A DNA stretch of 64,000 nt from Candidatus Pantoea persica (GTDB lineage Bacteria; Pseudomonadota; Gammaproteobacteria; Enterobacterales; Enterobacteriaceae): positions 414,498 to 478,497 of the forward strand of contig NZ_SMDS01000010.1 of assembly GCF_013753875.1 (NCBI RefSeq), in the 5' to 3' direction. The position numbers and the translations under genes are program-made. Positions 45,964 through 55,050 of this stretch are shown here, in pieces (the stretch's first letter is position 1; each line of letters begins with the position of its first letter). The notes beneath the pieces are model-generated. The model was not told the origin of the DNA. It saw only the letters and a list, made by a program, of their open reading frames with translations, and made no database searches.

Positions 45964-47076
45964 TTAGCCGCAAGAGGCGCTAGCGTCCTGCGCAAGGCCC
46001 ACTTTCAGCAGCTTGCCGTTGTTGTCGTCGTTCAGCACATAGAGATAGCCGTCCGGTCCCTGGCGCACGTTGCGATCCGTCAGCAGGCGCTACGCCTCCA
46101 CCACCTTGTCACCATTGACGCTGAGGCGGATCAGGTTCTTCTCTTTAAGCGCGCCGATAAACAGTGATTTTTTCCACTGCGGGAAGCGGGCACTGTTGTA
46201 AAACGCTATGCCTCTCAACGCCGGCGAGTTTTTCTAGTAGAAGACCGGCTGTTCCATTCCCTCTGCGTGGCTGCCCTTTGATTCCGGCACGTTGCTGCCG
46301 TTGTAGTCAATGCCCCGGGTCGCCAGCGGCCAGCCGTAGTTTTTGCCCTTTTGCGGCATATTCACCTCATCGCCGCCGCGCGGGCCATGCTCGCTCTCCC
46401 ACATCTGCTGCGTCCAGGGGTTAAAGGCCAGTCCCTGCGGGTTGCGCAGGCCGTAGGCCCAGATTTCCGGACGCGCGCCGCTGTGGCTGACAAAGGGATT
46501 GTCCTTCGGCACGCTGCCGTCCTGATTGAGACGCAGGATTTTGTCGGTGAGCTTATCGAGATCCTGTGCGCTGCCGCTGTGGAAGTTGTCGCCGAACACG
46601 ATATAGAGATAGCCGTCGAAGGCGAGGCGCGTGCCGAGGTTATTACCCGCCGAGAGCTGCGGCGTCTGGCGCACCACCGTTTTAAAGCCGGTCAGGCGGC
46701 GATTATCCTCGCTGAACTAGCCGTAGCCGATTACCGCGCCCAGCTGGCCGCTGCTGTTTTCCTCGGTATAGCTCAGCCACACTCGCCGGCTCTGGGCAAA
46801 GTCCGGCGCCAGCACCACATCGAGTAGACCCGCCTGACGGCGCACCCCCGCCTGCGGCACCCCCTCAATCGGCTGCGATAGGCTGCTGTCGGGCCGCCAG
46901 CTGCGCAGCTGGCCGCTGCGCTCGGTGATCAGCAGCGTCTGATTGTCCGGCAAAAACGCCACCGACCAGGGGTGGTTGAGTTTGTCCTGTAAAACCTGCA
47001 CTTGCACCTCCGCCGCCAGCGAGGGGAGAGTAGTGAGCGCGCCGCCGAGTAATAGCGCAGCAGTAAATAGGGTCAT
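45964..47076 (-). pseudogene. yliI: yliI (asd), PQQ-dependent aldose sugar dehydrogenase, broken
   Basis: A periplasmic six-bladed beta-propeller glucose-dehydrogenase-B-like enzyme using PQQ. It opens MTLFTAALLLGGALTTLPSL (signal peptide) and keeps LQDKLNHPWSVAFLPDNQTL, the catalytic-His region and EHGPRGGDEVNMPQKGKNYGW. TAG codons interrupt at 46717-46719, 46234-46236 (Trp of PVFYWK) and 46090-46092. Some residues are lost near RNVRQGPDGYLYV. The rest is in frame and close to the full 370 residues. The lesions are substitutions and small in-frame losses, so decay is recent. Confidence 0.9.
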
Positions 47077-47183
47077 GATGTGCTCCAGTCGCGAGGGGAT
47101 GAATTTAAGGGTACCAGCGTGACACGATAATGTTCAGACTTTACAAAAGATTAAGTATGGCTTCCCTGCCATGATAAGCCTGC

Positions 47184-47511
47184 TCAGGGGGTGCTGAGAT
47201 GCACCGCGTCGCTGAACGTATCGTCAATCGCGCTTTTTACGTCGCCATAGGTAATGGGCGTGCTGCTATTGTTCAGCGGTTTGCCGAACGCCTTACGCAC
47301 CACCTTGATCATCGGCTTGCCGGTCTGAGCGTCGCGCACCTCGATTTCCAGAAACAGCGCGCTGTTTTGCGTGCAATAGCCGGTTGCCGCCATGGTGCTG
47401 GCGATCAGCGTGCGCAGCCCGGGCTGGGTCACCAGCTGTTTGCGCTCGGCAATCGCCGCTTTCAGTCGCGTATCGGTATAAATAGCGTAGTTAATTTGTC
47501 GAGAGCGCGCC
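47184..47511 (-). pseudogene. DUF3313-like lipoprotein, 3' fragment
   Basis: An open C-terminal segment, roughly QINYAIYTDTRLKAAIAERK then TQPGLRTLIASTMAATGYCT and ending DTFSDAVHLSTP. The order of conserved blocks resembles the C-terminal half of DUF3313 lipoproteins. No start codon, signal peptide or lipobox can be found upstream before the neighbouring terminator at 47526, so the 5' half is missing. An internal ATG at 47432 is not a plausible native start. Family assignment is tentative. Confidence 0.5.
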
Positions 47512-47525
47512 GGGAGAAAGCGAAG

Positions 47526-47554
47526 AAAAACGCCCGCTGCGGGAGCAGCGGGCG
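47526..47554 (-). terminator. terminator of the carbonic anhydrase gene
   Basis: A perfect 10-bp stem CGCCCGCTGC / GCAGCGGGCG with a GGGA loop, followed on the minus strand by five T, just past the carbonic anhydrase stop. Confidence 0.88.
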
Positions 47555-47560
47555 GGAGAA

Positions 47561-48196
47561 TTACTCGAAGCAGGTGTCCGGGTTATCGGAGAGGGAGATA
47601 AAGCTTTCGCCGCCTTCGGTCAGCGCGATGATTTTGCCCGACTCGATATAGTACACCCAGCCGTGCAGGCGCACCTTGCCTTTACGCAGCGCCAGCGCCA
47701 CGGAAGGATGGGTCTTGATATTATTCAGCTGGGCGATAACGTTCTCTTTCACCATTTCGTTCAGCTTGGCTTCCGGCGTCTCATAGTCACGCTCTTCCAC
47801 CACGGTTTTCGCCGCATCGGCATAGTGGAGCCAGTGATCGACCGCTGGCATGTTGTCCATGCACTGACAGGAAGCGATGGCGTTCATCGCACCGCAGTCG
47901 GAGTGGCCGCAGATGATGATTTCACTTACGCCCAGCCCCATAACTGCATACTCGATGGTGGCCGACACGCCGCCCGGCTCCGGACCGAACGGCGGCACGA
48001 TATTGCCCGCGTTGCGGATCACGAACAGCTGGCCTGGCTCCTGCTGGGTCACCAGTTCAGGGACTAAACGGCTGTCAGAACAGGAGATAAACAGCGCCTT
48101 TGGATTTTGATTCGACGCCAGGCTTTTGAAAAGATCCTTCCTTTCAGGAAATACATTCTGTTGAAAGTTCAGAAATCCTTTAACGATCTCTTTCAT
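47561..48196 (-). CDS. beta-class carbonic anhydrase (CynT-like)
   Basis: A zinc enzyme interconverting CO2 and bicarbonate. It has 211 residues from [19 protein letters not shown]. The zinc ligands are Cys in [14 protein letters not shown] (near residue 39) with its Asp-Arg dyad, and His and Cys in [14 protein letters not shown] (near residues 98 and 101). [14 protein letters not shown] matches the CynT subgroup better than Can (YadF), but no cyn genes are nearby. Intact among decayed neighbours, it is probably needed for bicarbonate supply. An ATG 4 codons upstream (48208) is possible. Confidence 0.92.
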   Translation of the reverse strand: MKEIVKGFLNFQQNVFPERKDLFKSLASNQNPKALFISCSDSRLVPELVTQQEPGQLFVIRNAGNIVPPFGPEPGGVSATIEYAVMGLGVSEIIICGHSDCGAMNAIASCQCMDNMPAVDHWLHYADAAKTVVEERDYETPEAKLNEMVKENVIAQLNNIKTHPSVALALRKGKVRLHGWVYYIESGKIIALTEGGESFISLSDNPDTCFE

Positions 48197-48614
48197 TGTT
48201 CCGCTCACACATTATCCACTTCGTCGACTGCGGCGATGCGCACGCAGCTGCCTTTTTATCTGCTTATTATTGAATTCACAGCAAATTTGAATACCGAATT
48301 TAAGCATCGGCCCGCGCTAAACTTAACCCTATAAAATTTGTTGACGCAGGCGACGGTAGTTGAGGGGAAATTTTCGCGGGGATATCCAGAGGTTAGCCGT
48401 TAAATATTCGTCCGTGACGTTTGCAGTTATTTACCTTTCCCGCCGGGCGCACTGCCCCTTAATTCATTAACAAATACAGGGATATTGGCGTTTATGCCGC
48501 CCGATAAGCGCGGCCGCTCATCGCCAGAATTACCCCCATAGATAACGCTACAATTTTCGCCGCAACACAGGTAGAATCGCGCGCCATCGCTGTGCTGAAC
48601 CTGAAAACAGAGCC
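48197..48614. other. divergent region between carbonic anhydrase gene and rimO
   Basis: 418 nt without a supportable gene, partly AT-rich (48240-48340). It contains the divergent promoters. In E. coli bssR lies near this position; I find no trace of it. Confidence 0.5.
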
Positions 48615-49380
48615 ATGTCTAATACAACAACAACACTGCCGCCGCGCGTGGGCTTTATCTCGCTTGGCTGTCCTAAAAACCTGGTCGATTCGGAGCGCAT
48701 CCTGACCGAACTGCGCACAGAAGGCTACGACGTGGTGCCCCGGGCTATGACGATGCGGAAATTGTTATCGTAACACCTGCGGCTTTATCGACAGCGCGGT
48801 GCAGGAGTCGCTGGAGACGATCGGCGAGGCGCTGAACGAAAACGGCAAGGTTATCGTGACCGGCTGTCTCGGCGCGAAAGTGGATCTGATCCGCGAAGTG
48901 CATCCCAAAGTGCTTGAGATCACCAGCCCACACAGCTATGAACAGGTGCTGTCGCATGTGCACACCTATGTGCCAAAGCCGCAGCACAATCCCTTTTTAA
49001 GCCTAGTACCGAAACAGGGCGTCAAGCTGACGCCGCGCCACTACGCCTACCTGAAGATTTCCGAAGGCTGCAACCATCGCTGCACCTTCTGCATCATTCC
49101 CTCAATGCGCGGCGATCTCGACAGCCGCACCATCGGCGAGGTGCTGGACGAGGCGAGACGTCTGGTGGCAGCGGGCGTGAAAGAGCTGCTGGTGATCTCG
49201 CAGGACACCTCCGCCTACGGCGTCGACATTAAACACCGCACCGGCTTCTGGAACGGCCAGCCGGTGAAAACCAGCATGGTGGGCCAGTGCGAACAGCTGG
49301 CGAAGCTCGGCGTCTGGGTGCGCCTGTACTATGTCAACCCTTACCCGCACGTGGACGACGTCATTCCGCTGATGGAGGCA
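48615..49380 (+). pseudogene. rimO: rimO, ribosomal protein S12 methylthiotransferase, frameshifted and truncated
   Basis: A radical-SAM enzyme that methylthiolates Asp-88 or 89 of S12. It opens [20 protein letters not shown] and keeps the first Fe-S cysteines. Indels near 48738-48772 shift the frame twice around VVP and the VNTCGF cysteine. The frame then runs open from [18 protein letters not shown] through the radical-SAM motif [11 protein letters not shown] (near 49072) to [12 protein letters not shown]. It stops there at about 49380: the last 190 or so residues (half of the radical-SAM barrel and the TRAM domain) are gone and the sequence enters the 3' end of the DUF4385 gene. Non-functional. 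Confidence 0.93.
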
Positions 49381-49387
49381 CGCGCGT

Positions 49388-49774
49388 CTAACCATAGCGC
49401 TTCTGGTGCGCCTGCTTGCGCGCCAGATAGTCCTCATCTTCGCGCAAGCGATCCCAGTAGCCTTTAAAAATGGCCGCCGCAGCGGCCTTTTCTTCATCGA
49501 AGCCGCGCGGCAGCTCATTGCCGTCGGCGTCGTACTTGCGCCCGCCCTTATTGTTGCTATAGCGGCGCGCGCGATAGCCCTCAAACAGCTCCATCAGCTC
49601 CGCCGCTGACGCCTTTGCGATCGGCACGGTGCGAAAGCGCCAGTGCGGCAGAATCTCGCTTTTATAAGGCTCCACCATCAGCACACCCTGCTCGCCGCGC
49701 CCGACCGGATACAACTCCGGATGTTGGCGAAAGTCGATGGTTTTAAAGTCTTGCTCGTAGTCAAATTTTTTCAT
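49388..49774 (-). CDS. DUF4385 domain protein, internally shortened
   Basis: A 128-residue protein [20 protein letters not shown] with the blocks [27 protein letters not shown] and [14 protein letters not shown] that mark DUF4385. Family members are about 150 residues; the stretch between MELFEGY and RARRYSNN, which normally holds VGADMARKFLQMG-like sequence, is missing in frame. The function is unknown. Its ATG overlaps the gsiD stop (ATGA), so it was the distal gene of the gsi operon. Its 3' side meets the rimO deletion end. The frame is open but the internal loss may have inactivated it. Confidence 0.65.
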   Translation of the reverse strand: MKKFDYEQDFKTIDFRQHPELYPVGRGEQGVLMVEPYKSEILPHWRFRTVPIAKASAAELMELFEGYRARRYSNNKGGRKYDADGNELPRGFDEEKAAAAAIFKGYWDRLREDEDYLARKQAHQKRYG

Positions 49775-50665
49775 GTCTTGAGTTTAGGATCGAGCGCGTC
49801 GCCAAGCAAATTAAATGCTAAAACCGTGAGGAAAATAGCCAGGCTGGGAAAAATCGCCACGTGCGACGCCAGCACCATATCGGCACGCGCCTCGTTGAGC
49901 ATTGCGCCCCACTCCGGCGTCGGCGGCTACGCGCCAAGGCCAAGAAACGATAGGCTGGCGGCGGTGATAATCGAGGTGCCGATTCGCATGGTGAAGTAGA
50001 CCACGATGGACGACACCGTGCCGGGCCAGGATATGGCGCAGCAGAATGGTGGCGTCCGAGGCGCCTATGCTGCGCGCCGACTCGATATAGGTCTGATGCT
50101 TCAGCATCAGCGTGTTGCCGCGCACCAGGCGGGCAAAAGCGGGAATGCTGAAAATCGCCACCGCGACGATCACATTGCTCATGCCGCTGCCCATGATCGC
50201 CGCCACGGCGATCGCCAGCAAAATGCCGGGAAGCGCGAACAGCACGTCGCAGATGCACATGGTGATGCGATCCCAGGCGCCCTCGTAGTAGCCCGCCAGC
50301 AGGCCGAACAGCGTGCCGATGGCCGCGCCGATCGCCACGGAGAAGAAGCCAGCAATCAGCGAGATGCGCGTGCCCACCAGCACGCGGGAGAAAATATCGC
50401 GTCCCAGAGAGTCGACGCCAAACCAGTGCATCAGCGACGGCCCCTGATTAAGCCGGTCATAGTCAAAATAGTTCTCCGCGTCGAACGGCGCGATAAGCGG
50501 GGCGATAAAGGCCAGCACGATCAGCAGCAGGACAAACAGCCCCGCCGCCATCGCCACCGGCTGACGGCGAAAGCGCCGCCAGAACTCGCGCCAGGGAGTG
50601 CGCACCCGATGTTCCCTGTTCAGCGGCAGGCTTTTCAGCACCGCTTCGCGTCGCCAGTTTTTCAT
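49771..50665 (-). pseudogene. gsiD: gsiD, glutathione ABC transporter permease, broken
   Basis: An inner-membrane DppC-type permease of the glutathione importer GsiABCD. It opens [20 protein letters not shown] and reads well through six helices to [16 protein letters not shown] in the EAA loop. A 1-nt indel near 50024 then shifts the frame. In the correct frame the C-terminus includes TAG at 49927-49929 (Gln of GAQPPTPEWG) and ends [13 protein letters not shown], with a few residues lost before DALDP. Two small lesions suggest recent inactivation, matching the loss of gsiA, gsiB and most of gsiC. Confidence 0.92.
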
Positions 50666-50674
50666 TGCGACTCC

Positions 50675-51213
50675 TTACTTGTAGCGAATGGCGGGATTAA
50701 TTGCCGCATAAAGCAGATCGACAATCAGGTTAATCAGGATAAACTCCAGCGAAAATAGCAGCACCTCGGCCTAGATCACCGGGTAGTCGCGCATCTCCAC
50801 CGAGTCCACCAGCAGGCGGCCCAGTCCCGGCCAGTTGAACACCACCTCCACCACAATCGAGCCGCCGAGCAGAAGGCCGAACTGCAGGCCCATAATGGTA
50901 ACCACCGGGATCATTGAGTTGCGCAGGCCGTGCTTGTGACTACCACCAGCGATTCGCGCACCCCTTTGGCGCGCGCGGTGCGCATATAGTCCTCTTGCAT
51001 CACCTCCACGAAGGCCGAGCGGATAAAGCACGCCATTACCGCCGCCACCGCGGCGCCCAGCGTAATAGAGGGGAGAATATAGTGCTGCCAGCTGTCGGCG
51101 CCGACGGTGAGCAGCCAGCCCAGCTCGACGAAGAACACCTGCATCAGCAGCATGCCGAGCGCGAAAGCGGGAAAGGAGATGCCTGAGACGGCCAGCGTCG
51201 TGCCCAGGCGATC
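50675..51213 (-). pseudogene. gsiC: gsiC, glutathione ABC transporter permease, 3' remnant
   Basis: The C-terminal 180 or so residues of the DppB-type permease GsiC (306 residues in E. coli). The remnant starts abruptly at [20 protein letters not shown] and runs through [20 protein letters not shown]. It shifts frame near 50930 before [16 protein letters not shown], meets TAG at 50771-50773 after VEMRDYPVI, and ends [12 protein letters not shown] with TAA at 50675. Its 5' end is fused to the 3' part of moeA on the other strand. Confidence 0.92.
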
Positions 51214-51599
51214 CTCCTTCTGGAAGGCTGGGCATCAAGCCCGGCAAGCCCTTCGCCTTCGGCTGCCTCGCCAACGGCTGGTTCTACGGCCTTCCGGGTA
51301 ACCCGGTATCGGCTGCGGTCACCTTCAATCAGCTGGTACAGCCGCTGCCGCCGCGCCTGCGCGCGCGCGCTGCCTCGTGGCTGAAGAAATCCCCGGGCCG
51401 CCTCGACTTTCAGTATGGCGTGATGCGCTGCGGCGCCGACGGCGAGCTGAAGGTGCACAGCACCGGCCACCAGGGTTCGCACGTCTTCAGCTCCTTCGCC
51501 GCCGCCAACTGCTTTATCGTGCTGGAGCGCGAGCGCGGCGCGGTCGAGCCGGGTGAATGGGGCGAGGTTGAGCCTTTTAACGCGCTGCTGGAGGGATAG
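51212..51599 (+). pseudogene. moeA: moeA, molybdopterin molybdenumtransferase, 3' remnant
   Basis: MoeA inserts molybdate into adenylylated molybdopterin. Only the last 130 residues remain, starting at FWK, one frameshift, then [51 protein letters not shown] and FNALLEG with TAG at 51597-51599. The first 280 or so residues are lost at the junction with gsiC. The TAG shares bases with the start region of moeB, keeping the moeAB operon arrangement. Confidence 0.92.
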
Positions 51600-52300
51600 A
51601 TGCTGCCCGAACTCAGCGATAAAGAGATGCTGCGCTACAACCGACAGATCGTGCTGCGCGGCTTTGACTTCGACGGCCAGTAAAAGCTCAAGGCGAGCCG
51701 CGCGCTGATCGTCGGTCTCGGCGGGCTGGGCTGGACTGCGGCGCCCTATCTGGGGGCGACAGGCGTCGGCACTATGACGCCGATATCGGCCGCGACGAGG
51801 TGGCGTCGGCAGCGGAGAGCCTGGCCGCCATCAACCCCCATACGCAGATTGACGTCGTTGACGGCCAGCTCGAGGAGCATGCGCTTGAGGCGCTGATCGC
51901 CGGGCAGCAGGTCGTGCTCGACTGTACCGACAACGTGCAGACGCGCGAGCAGCTGAACCGGCTCTGCCGCGCGCGGCGCGTGCCGCTGGTCTCAGGCACG
52001 GCGATCCGCATGGAGGGCCAGCTTAGCGTCTTTACCTGGCAGTCGGGCGCGCCCTGCTACCGCTGCATCAGCCGCCTGTTCGGCGAACAGACGCTGAGCT
52101 GCGTGGAGGCGGGCGTGATGGCACCGCTGGTGGGCGTGATTAGTGCGATGGAGGCGATCAAGGTGCTGACGGCGTTTGGCACGCTCACCGCCGCCAGGCT
52201 GCTGATGTATGACACCCTGAGCGCAGAGTTTCGCAGCGTGAAAGTGGCGCAGGATGCGCACTGAGAGGTGTGCGGCTCGGCTTCTGACGCCTACCGCTGA
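51600..52300 (+). pseudogene. moeB: moeB, molybdopterin-synthase adenylyltransferase, broken
   Basis: An E1-like enzyme that activates MoaD. It opens MLPELSDKEMLRYNRQIVLR; TAA at about 51681 follows FDFDGQ. The nucleotide-binding motif LIVGLGGLGW is present, but near 51750-51790 a frameshift and loss of about 35 residues remove the ATP-site segment that follows. The zinc-binding CYRC (APCYRCISRLF) and the adenylation-domain core run to VAQDAH and TGA in place of the Cys of the final CEVCGS. Together with the moeA remnant this means molybdenum-cofactor synthesis is blocked. Confidence 0.92.
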
Positions 52301-52330
52301 GCGGCGGACGGCAGGCTGGTGCCTGAAAGC

Positions 52331-52366
52331 AAAACGTACCGCGCCAGAAATGGCGCAGGACGTTTT
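52331..52366. terminator. bidirectional terminator between moeB and ybiT
   Basis: A hairpin AAAACGT..GCGCCA GAAA TGGCGC..ACGTTTT with a small mismatch bulge, placed between the convergent moeB remnant and ybiT. Confidence 0.75.
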
Positions 52367-52420
52367 AGTTTGAGGGGCTGAACGCAGCGGCGTTCGCCCT
52401 CTGCATGCCCTGGCTGGAGA

Positions 52421-54043
52421 TCAGGCGATCTGTGCAGACGCGACGGCACCGCTTGCGCGACTCCGCCTGCGTAGGTAGTCTTCGTAGTTGCCGGTAAAGT
52501 CGATTACGCGGTCCTCTTTGATCTCCAGCATGCGCGTCGCCAGCGAGCTGACGAACTCGCGGTCGTGCGAGACGAAAATCAGCGTGCCTTCATACATCTC
52601 CAGCGCCATGTTCAGCGATTCGATGGATTCCATATCGAGGTGGTTGGTAGGTTCGTCCATGATCAAAATGTTGGGCTTCTGCATCATCAGCTTGCCAAAC
52701 AGCATGCGTCCTTTCTCACCGCCAGAGAGCACCTTCGCCGGCTTTTTGATGTCGTCCTGGCTGAACAGCAGACGTCCCAGGATGCTGCGCACCGCCTGCT
52801 CGTCGTCGCCCTCCTGCTTCCACTGGCTCATCCAGTCGAAAACGGTCAGGTGGTCGGAAAAGTCGGCGGCGTGATCCTGCGCGTAATAGCCAATGCGCGC
52901 ATTCTCCGACCATTTCACTGTGCCGCTGTCCGGCGCAAGGTCGCCGACCAGCGTTTTCAGCAGCGTGGTTTTACCGATACCGTTAGCGCCCAGCACCGCA
53001 AGCTTCTCACCCACTTCCAGCAGAAGGTTGAGTTTTTTAAACAGTGGGCCGTTATCGAAGCCTTTTGTTAACGCCTCTACTTCGAGTGCATTACGAAACA
53101 GTTTTTTGTCTTGCTCAAAACGAATAAAGGGATTCTGGCGACTGGAGGCTTTTACCTCGTCCAGCTTAATTTTATCAATTTGTTTCGCGCGCGAGGTGGC
53201 CTGACGCGATTTAGAGGCGTTGGCGCTAAAGCGGCTGACAAATGACTGCAGCTCGGCAATCTGCGCTTTTTTCTTGGCGTTGTCCGATAATAAACGCTCA
53301 CGTGCCTGGGTGGCTGCCGTCATATACTCGTCATAGTTGCCGGGATAAACGCGCAGTTCGCCGTAATCGAGATCCGCCATGTGGGTGCAGACCATATTGA
53401 GGAAGTGACGGTCGTGCGAAATGATGATCATGGTGCTGTCGCGTTCATTCAACACCTGCTCCAGCCAGCGAATGGTGTCAATATCCAGGTTGTTGGTGGG
53501 TTCATCCAGTAACAAAATATCAGGATTGGAAAATAAGGCCTGCGCCAGCAGCACGCGTAATTTCCAGCCTGGCGCAATTTCACTCATCGGGCCATAATGC
53601 TGTTGAATGGGAATGCCCACGCCGAGTAATAACTCGCCGGCGCGCGACTCGGCGCTGTAGCCGTCCATATCGCTATATTGCACTTCGAGGTCCGCGACTT
53701 TATAGCCTTCCTCTTCGCTCATCTCCAACAGCGCATATATGCGGTCGCGTTCCTGCTTTACCGCCCACAATTCATGGTGCCCCATGATGACGGTATCCAG
53801 CACGCTATATTGTTCAAAGGCAAACTGGTCCTGCCGTAACTTGCCGATGCGCTCGTTGGGATCGTAAGAGACATTACCGCCGATCGGCGCCAAATCGCCG
53901 CCGAGGATTTTCATAAAGGTGGATTTACCGCTGCCGTTTGCACCGATTAAACCGTAACGATTACCCCCGCCGAATTTTACGGAGATATTTTCGAACAGTG
54001 GCTTGCTGCCAAACTGCATGGTGATATTGCTGCTTACTAACAC
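52421..54043 (-). CDS. ybiT: ABC-F family ATPase YbiT
   Basis: A soluble ABC-F protein with two nucleotide-binding domains and no membrane domain; ABC-F members act on the ribosomal E site. It has 540 residues (E. coli 530). NBD1: Walker [18 protein letters not shown] near residue 38 and Walker [17 protein letters not shown]2: Walker [18 protein letters not shown], signature [16 protein letters not shown] and Walker [14 protein letters not shown]. The charged P-site linker (residues 240-300) contains [18 protein letters not shown]-terminal extension ends GAVASAQIA. Intact. Confidence 0.95.
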   Translation of the reverse strand: MLVSSNITMQFGSKPLFENISVKFGGGNRYGLIGANGSGKSTFMKILGGDLAPIGGNVSYDPNERIGKLRQDQFAFEQYSVLDTVIMGHHELWAVKQERDRIYALLEMSEEEGYKVADLEVQYSDMDGYSAESRAGELLLGVGIPIQQHYGPMSEIAPGWKLRVLLAQALFSNPDILLLDEPTNNLDIDTIRWLEQVLNERDSTMIIISHDRHFLNMVCTHMADLDYGELRVYPGNYDEYMTAATQARERLLSDNAKKKAQIAELQSFVSRFSANASKSRQATSRAKQIDKIKLDEVKASSRQNPFIRFEQDKKLFRNALEVEALTKGFDNGPLFKKLNLLLEVGEKLAVLGANGIGKTTLLKTLVGDLAPDSGTVKWSENARIGYYAQDHAADFSDHLTVFDWMSQWKQEGDDEQAVRSILGRLLFSQDDIKKPAKVLSGGEKGRMLFGKLMMQKPNILIMDEPTNHLDMESIESLNMALEMYEGTLIFVSHDREFVSSLATRMLEIKEDRVIDFTGNYEDYLRRRSRASGAVASAQIA

Positions 54044-54163
54044 GGCATTAACCTTTCATGGATGAGTGAAGAAAAAACGGCGGCCATTATGCCAGACATC
54101 GCCCTGCGCATGCCAGCGCCAGGCGTGCGCTGTGCGGCAACCAGCTGGCGGCGGGGGAAAAAT

Positions 54164-54195
54164 AAAAAAGCCGGTGGCTTAATCAGCCACCGGCT
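54164..54195 (-). terminator. terminator of the H-NS family gene
   Basis: An 11-bp stem AGCCGGTGGCT / AGCCACCGGCT (plus 54169-54179 and 54185-54195) followed on the minus strand by six T, 24 nt past the stop. Confidence 0.9.
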
Positions 54196-54219
54196 ACCAC
54201 TTTGCAAGGATAGGATAAA

Positions 54220-54621
54220 TTAGGCGATCAGGAAATCGTCTAGGTTTTTGCCTGCGTCCAGCGCCTTTTTAATCGCGGCTGGGGTACGGCCCTGGCCGGT
54301 CCAAGATTTTTCTTCGCCGTTCTCATCGGTATAGAAATACTTAGCCGGACGCGGCGCGCGCTTGGCGCGTTTTTTACCGGTTTCCAGCGCGCCGAGTAAT
54401 TCATTTGGATCGATGCCGTCAGCCAGCAGCATTTCGCGATATTTAGAGAGTTTTTCTTCTTTTTCGCGGTTCTGCGCTTCTTCAGCCTCAACTTCTTCAC
54501 GACGTTCAGTTACAACGACGGTTAATTTTTCCAGGATCTCTTCCAGGTCAGTTAATGGCAGCTCACGTGCCTGAGCACGTAATGTGCGAATGTTGTTCAG
54601 AACTTTAAATGCGTCACTCAT
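54220..54621 (-). CDS. H-NS family nucleoid-associated protein
   Basis: A 133-residue DNA-binding silencer of the H-NS/StpA family. The N-terminal oligomerisation helices are [20 protein letters not shown], followed by a long charged coiled coil. The C-terminal domain has [20 protein letters not shown] with the AT-hook-like loop TGQGRTP. Length is between H-NS (137) and StpA (134); [14 protein letters not shown] and the missing final KQ do not settle which it is. In E. coli neither hns nor stpA lies here, so this may be a lineage-specific location. A well-formed terminator and an AT-rich upstream region suggest autoregulation. Intact. Confidence 0.93.
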   Translation of the reverse strand: MSDAFKVLNNIRTLRAQARELPLTDLEEILEKLTVVVTERREEVEAEEAQNREKEEKLSKYREMLLADGIDPNELLGALETGKKRAKRAPRPAKYFYTDENGEEKSWTGQGRTPAAIKKALDAGKNLDDFLIA

Positions 54622-55002
54622 TACGAATGTCCTTGACTAATGGGGTTAATAAATAAAACTGTAGCGACAAGATTACCCAATTCAAATAAAAAAATAAATT
54701 AATTTTCGACGCCAGAAAATTCTGAAGTCGGCGCGTTAAATTTTTCTCGGCTAAAATCCAGCAGAGAGGAATGTGCTATTAACGTCTAATTAACACCGGC
54801 ACGCAGGATGGGCATCACAGGGTGAAATCGTTTTCATTGACAGCCGGTGAGTTTAATCCTCAACGCCGCCGTGAAGAAACCTGAGAAATAATCAGGGGAA
54901 AAACATCGGCTTTTGTAAACATCTTTTCCGTCGGACAGGCACGCGGCCGCGTTAAGGCTAGGTGGGCAGCGGCAAAAAAGAGAGAACAGGCGGCAAACGG
55001 AT
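54622..55002. other. AT-rich promoter region upstream of the H-NS family gene
   Basis: 381 nt without a supportable gene. 54640-54780 is markedly AT-rich, a fitting promoter and autoregulatory target for an H-NS family protein. A short hydrophobic minus-strand frame (54860-55051) has no family resemblance. Confidence 0.5.
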
Positions 55003-55030
55003 AAAAAAAGCCGGTATCATTGCCGGCTTT
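55003..55030 (-). terminator. terminator of the sugar porter gene
   Basis: Stem AAAGCCGG / CCGGCTTT (plus 55007-55014 and 55023-55030) with seven T on the minus strand. Confidence 0.85.
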
Positions 55031-55050
55031 ACTAAAATTGTAACGATGCA

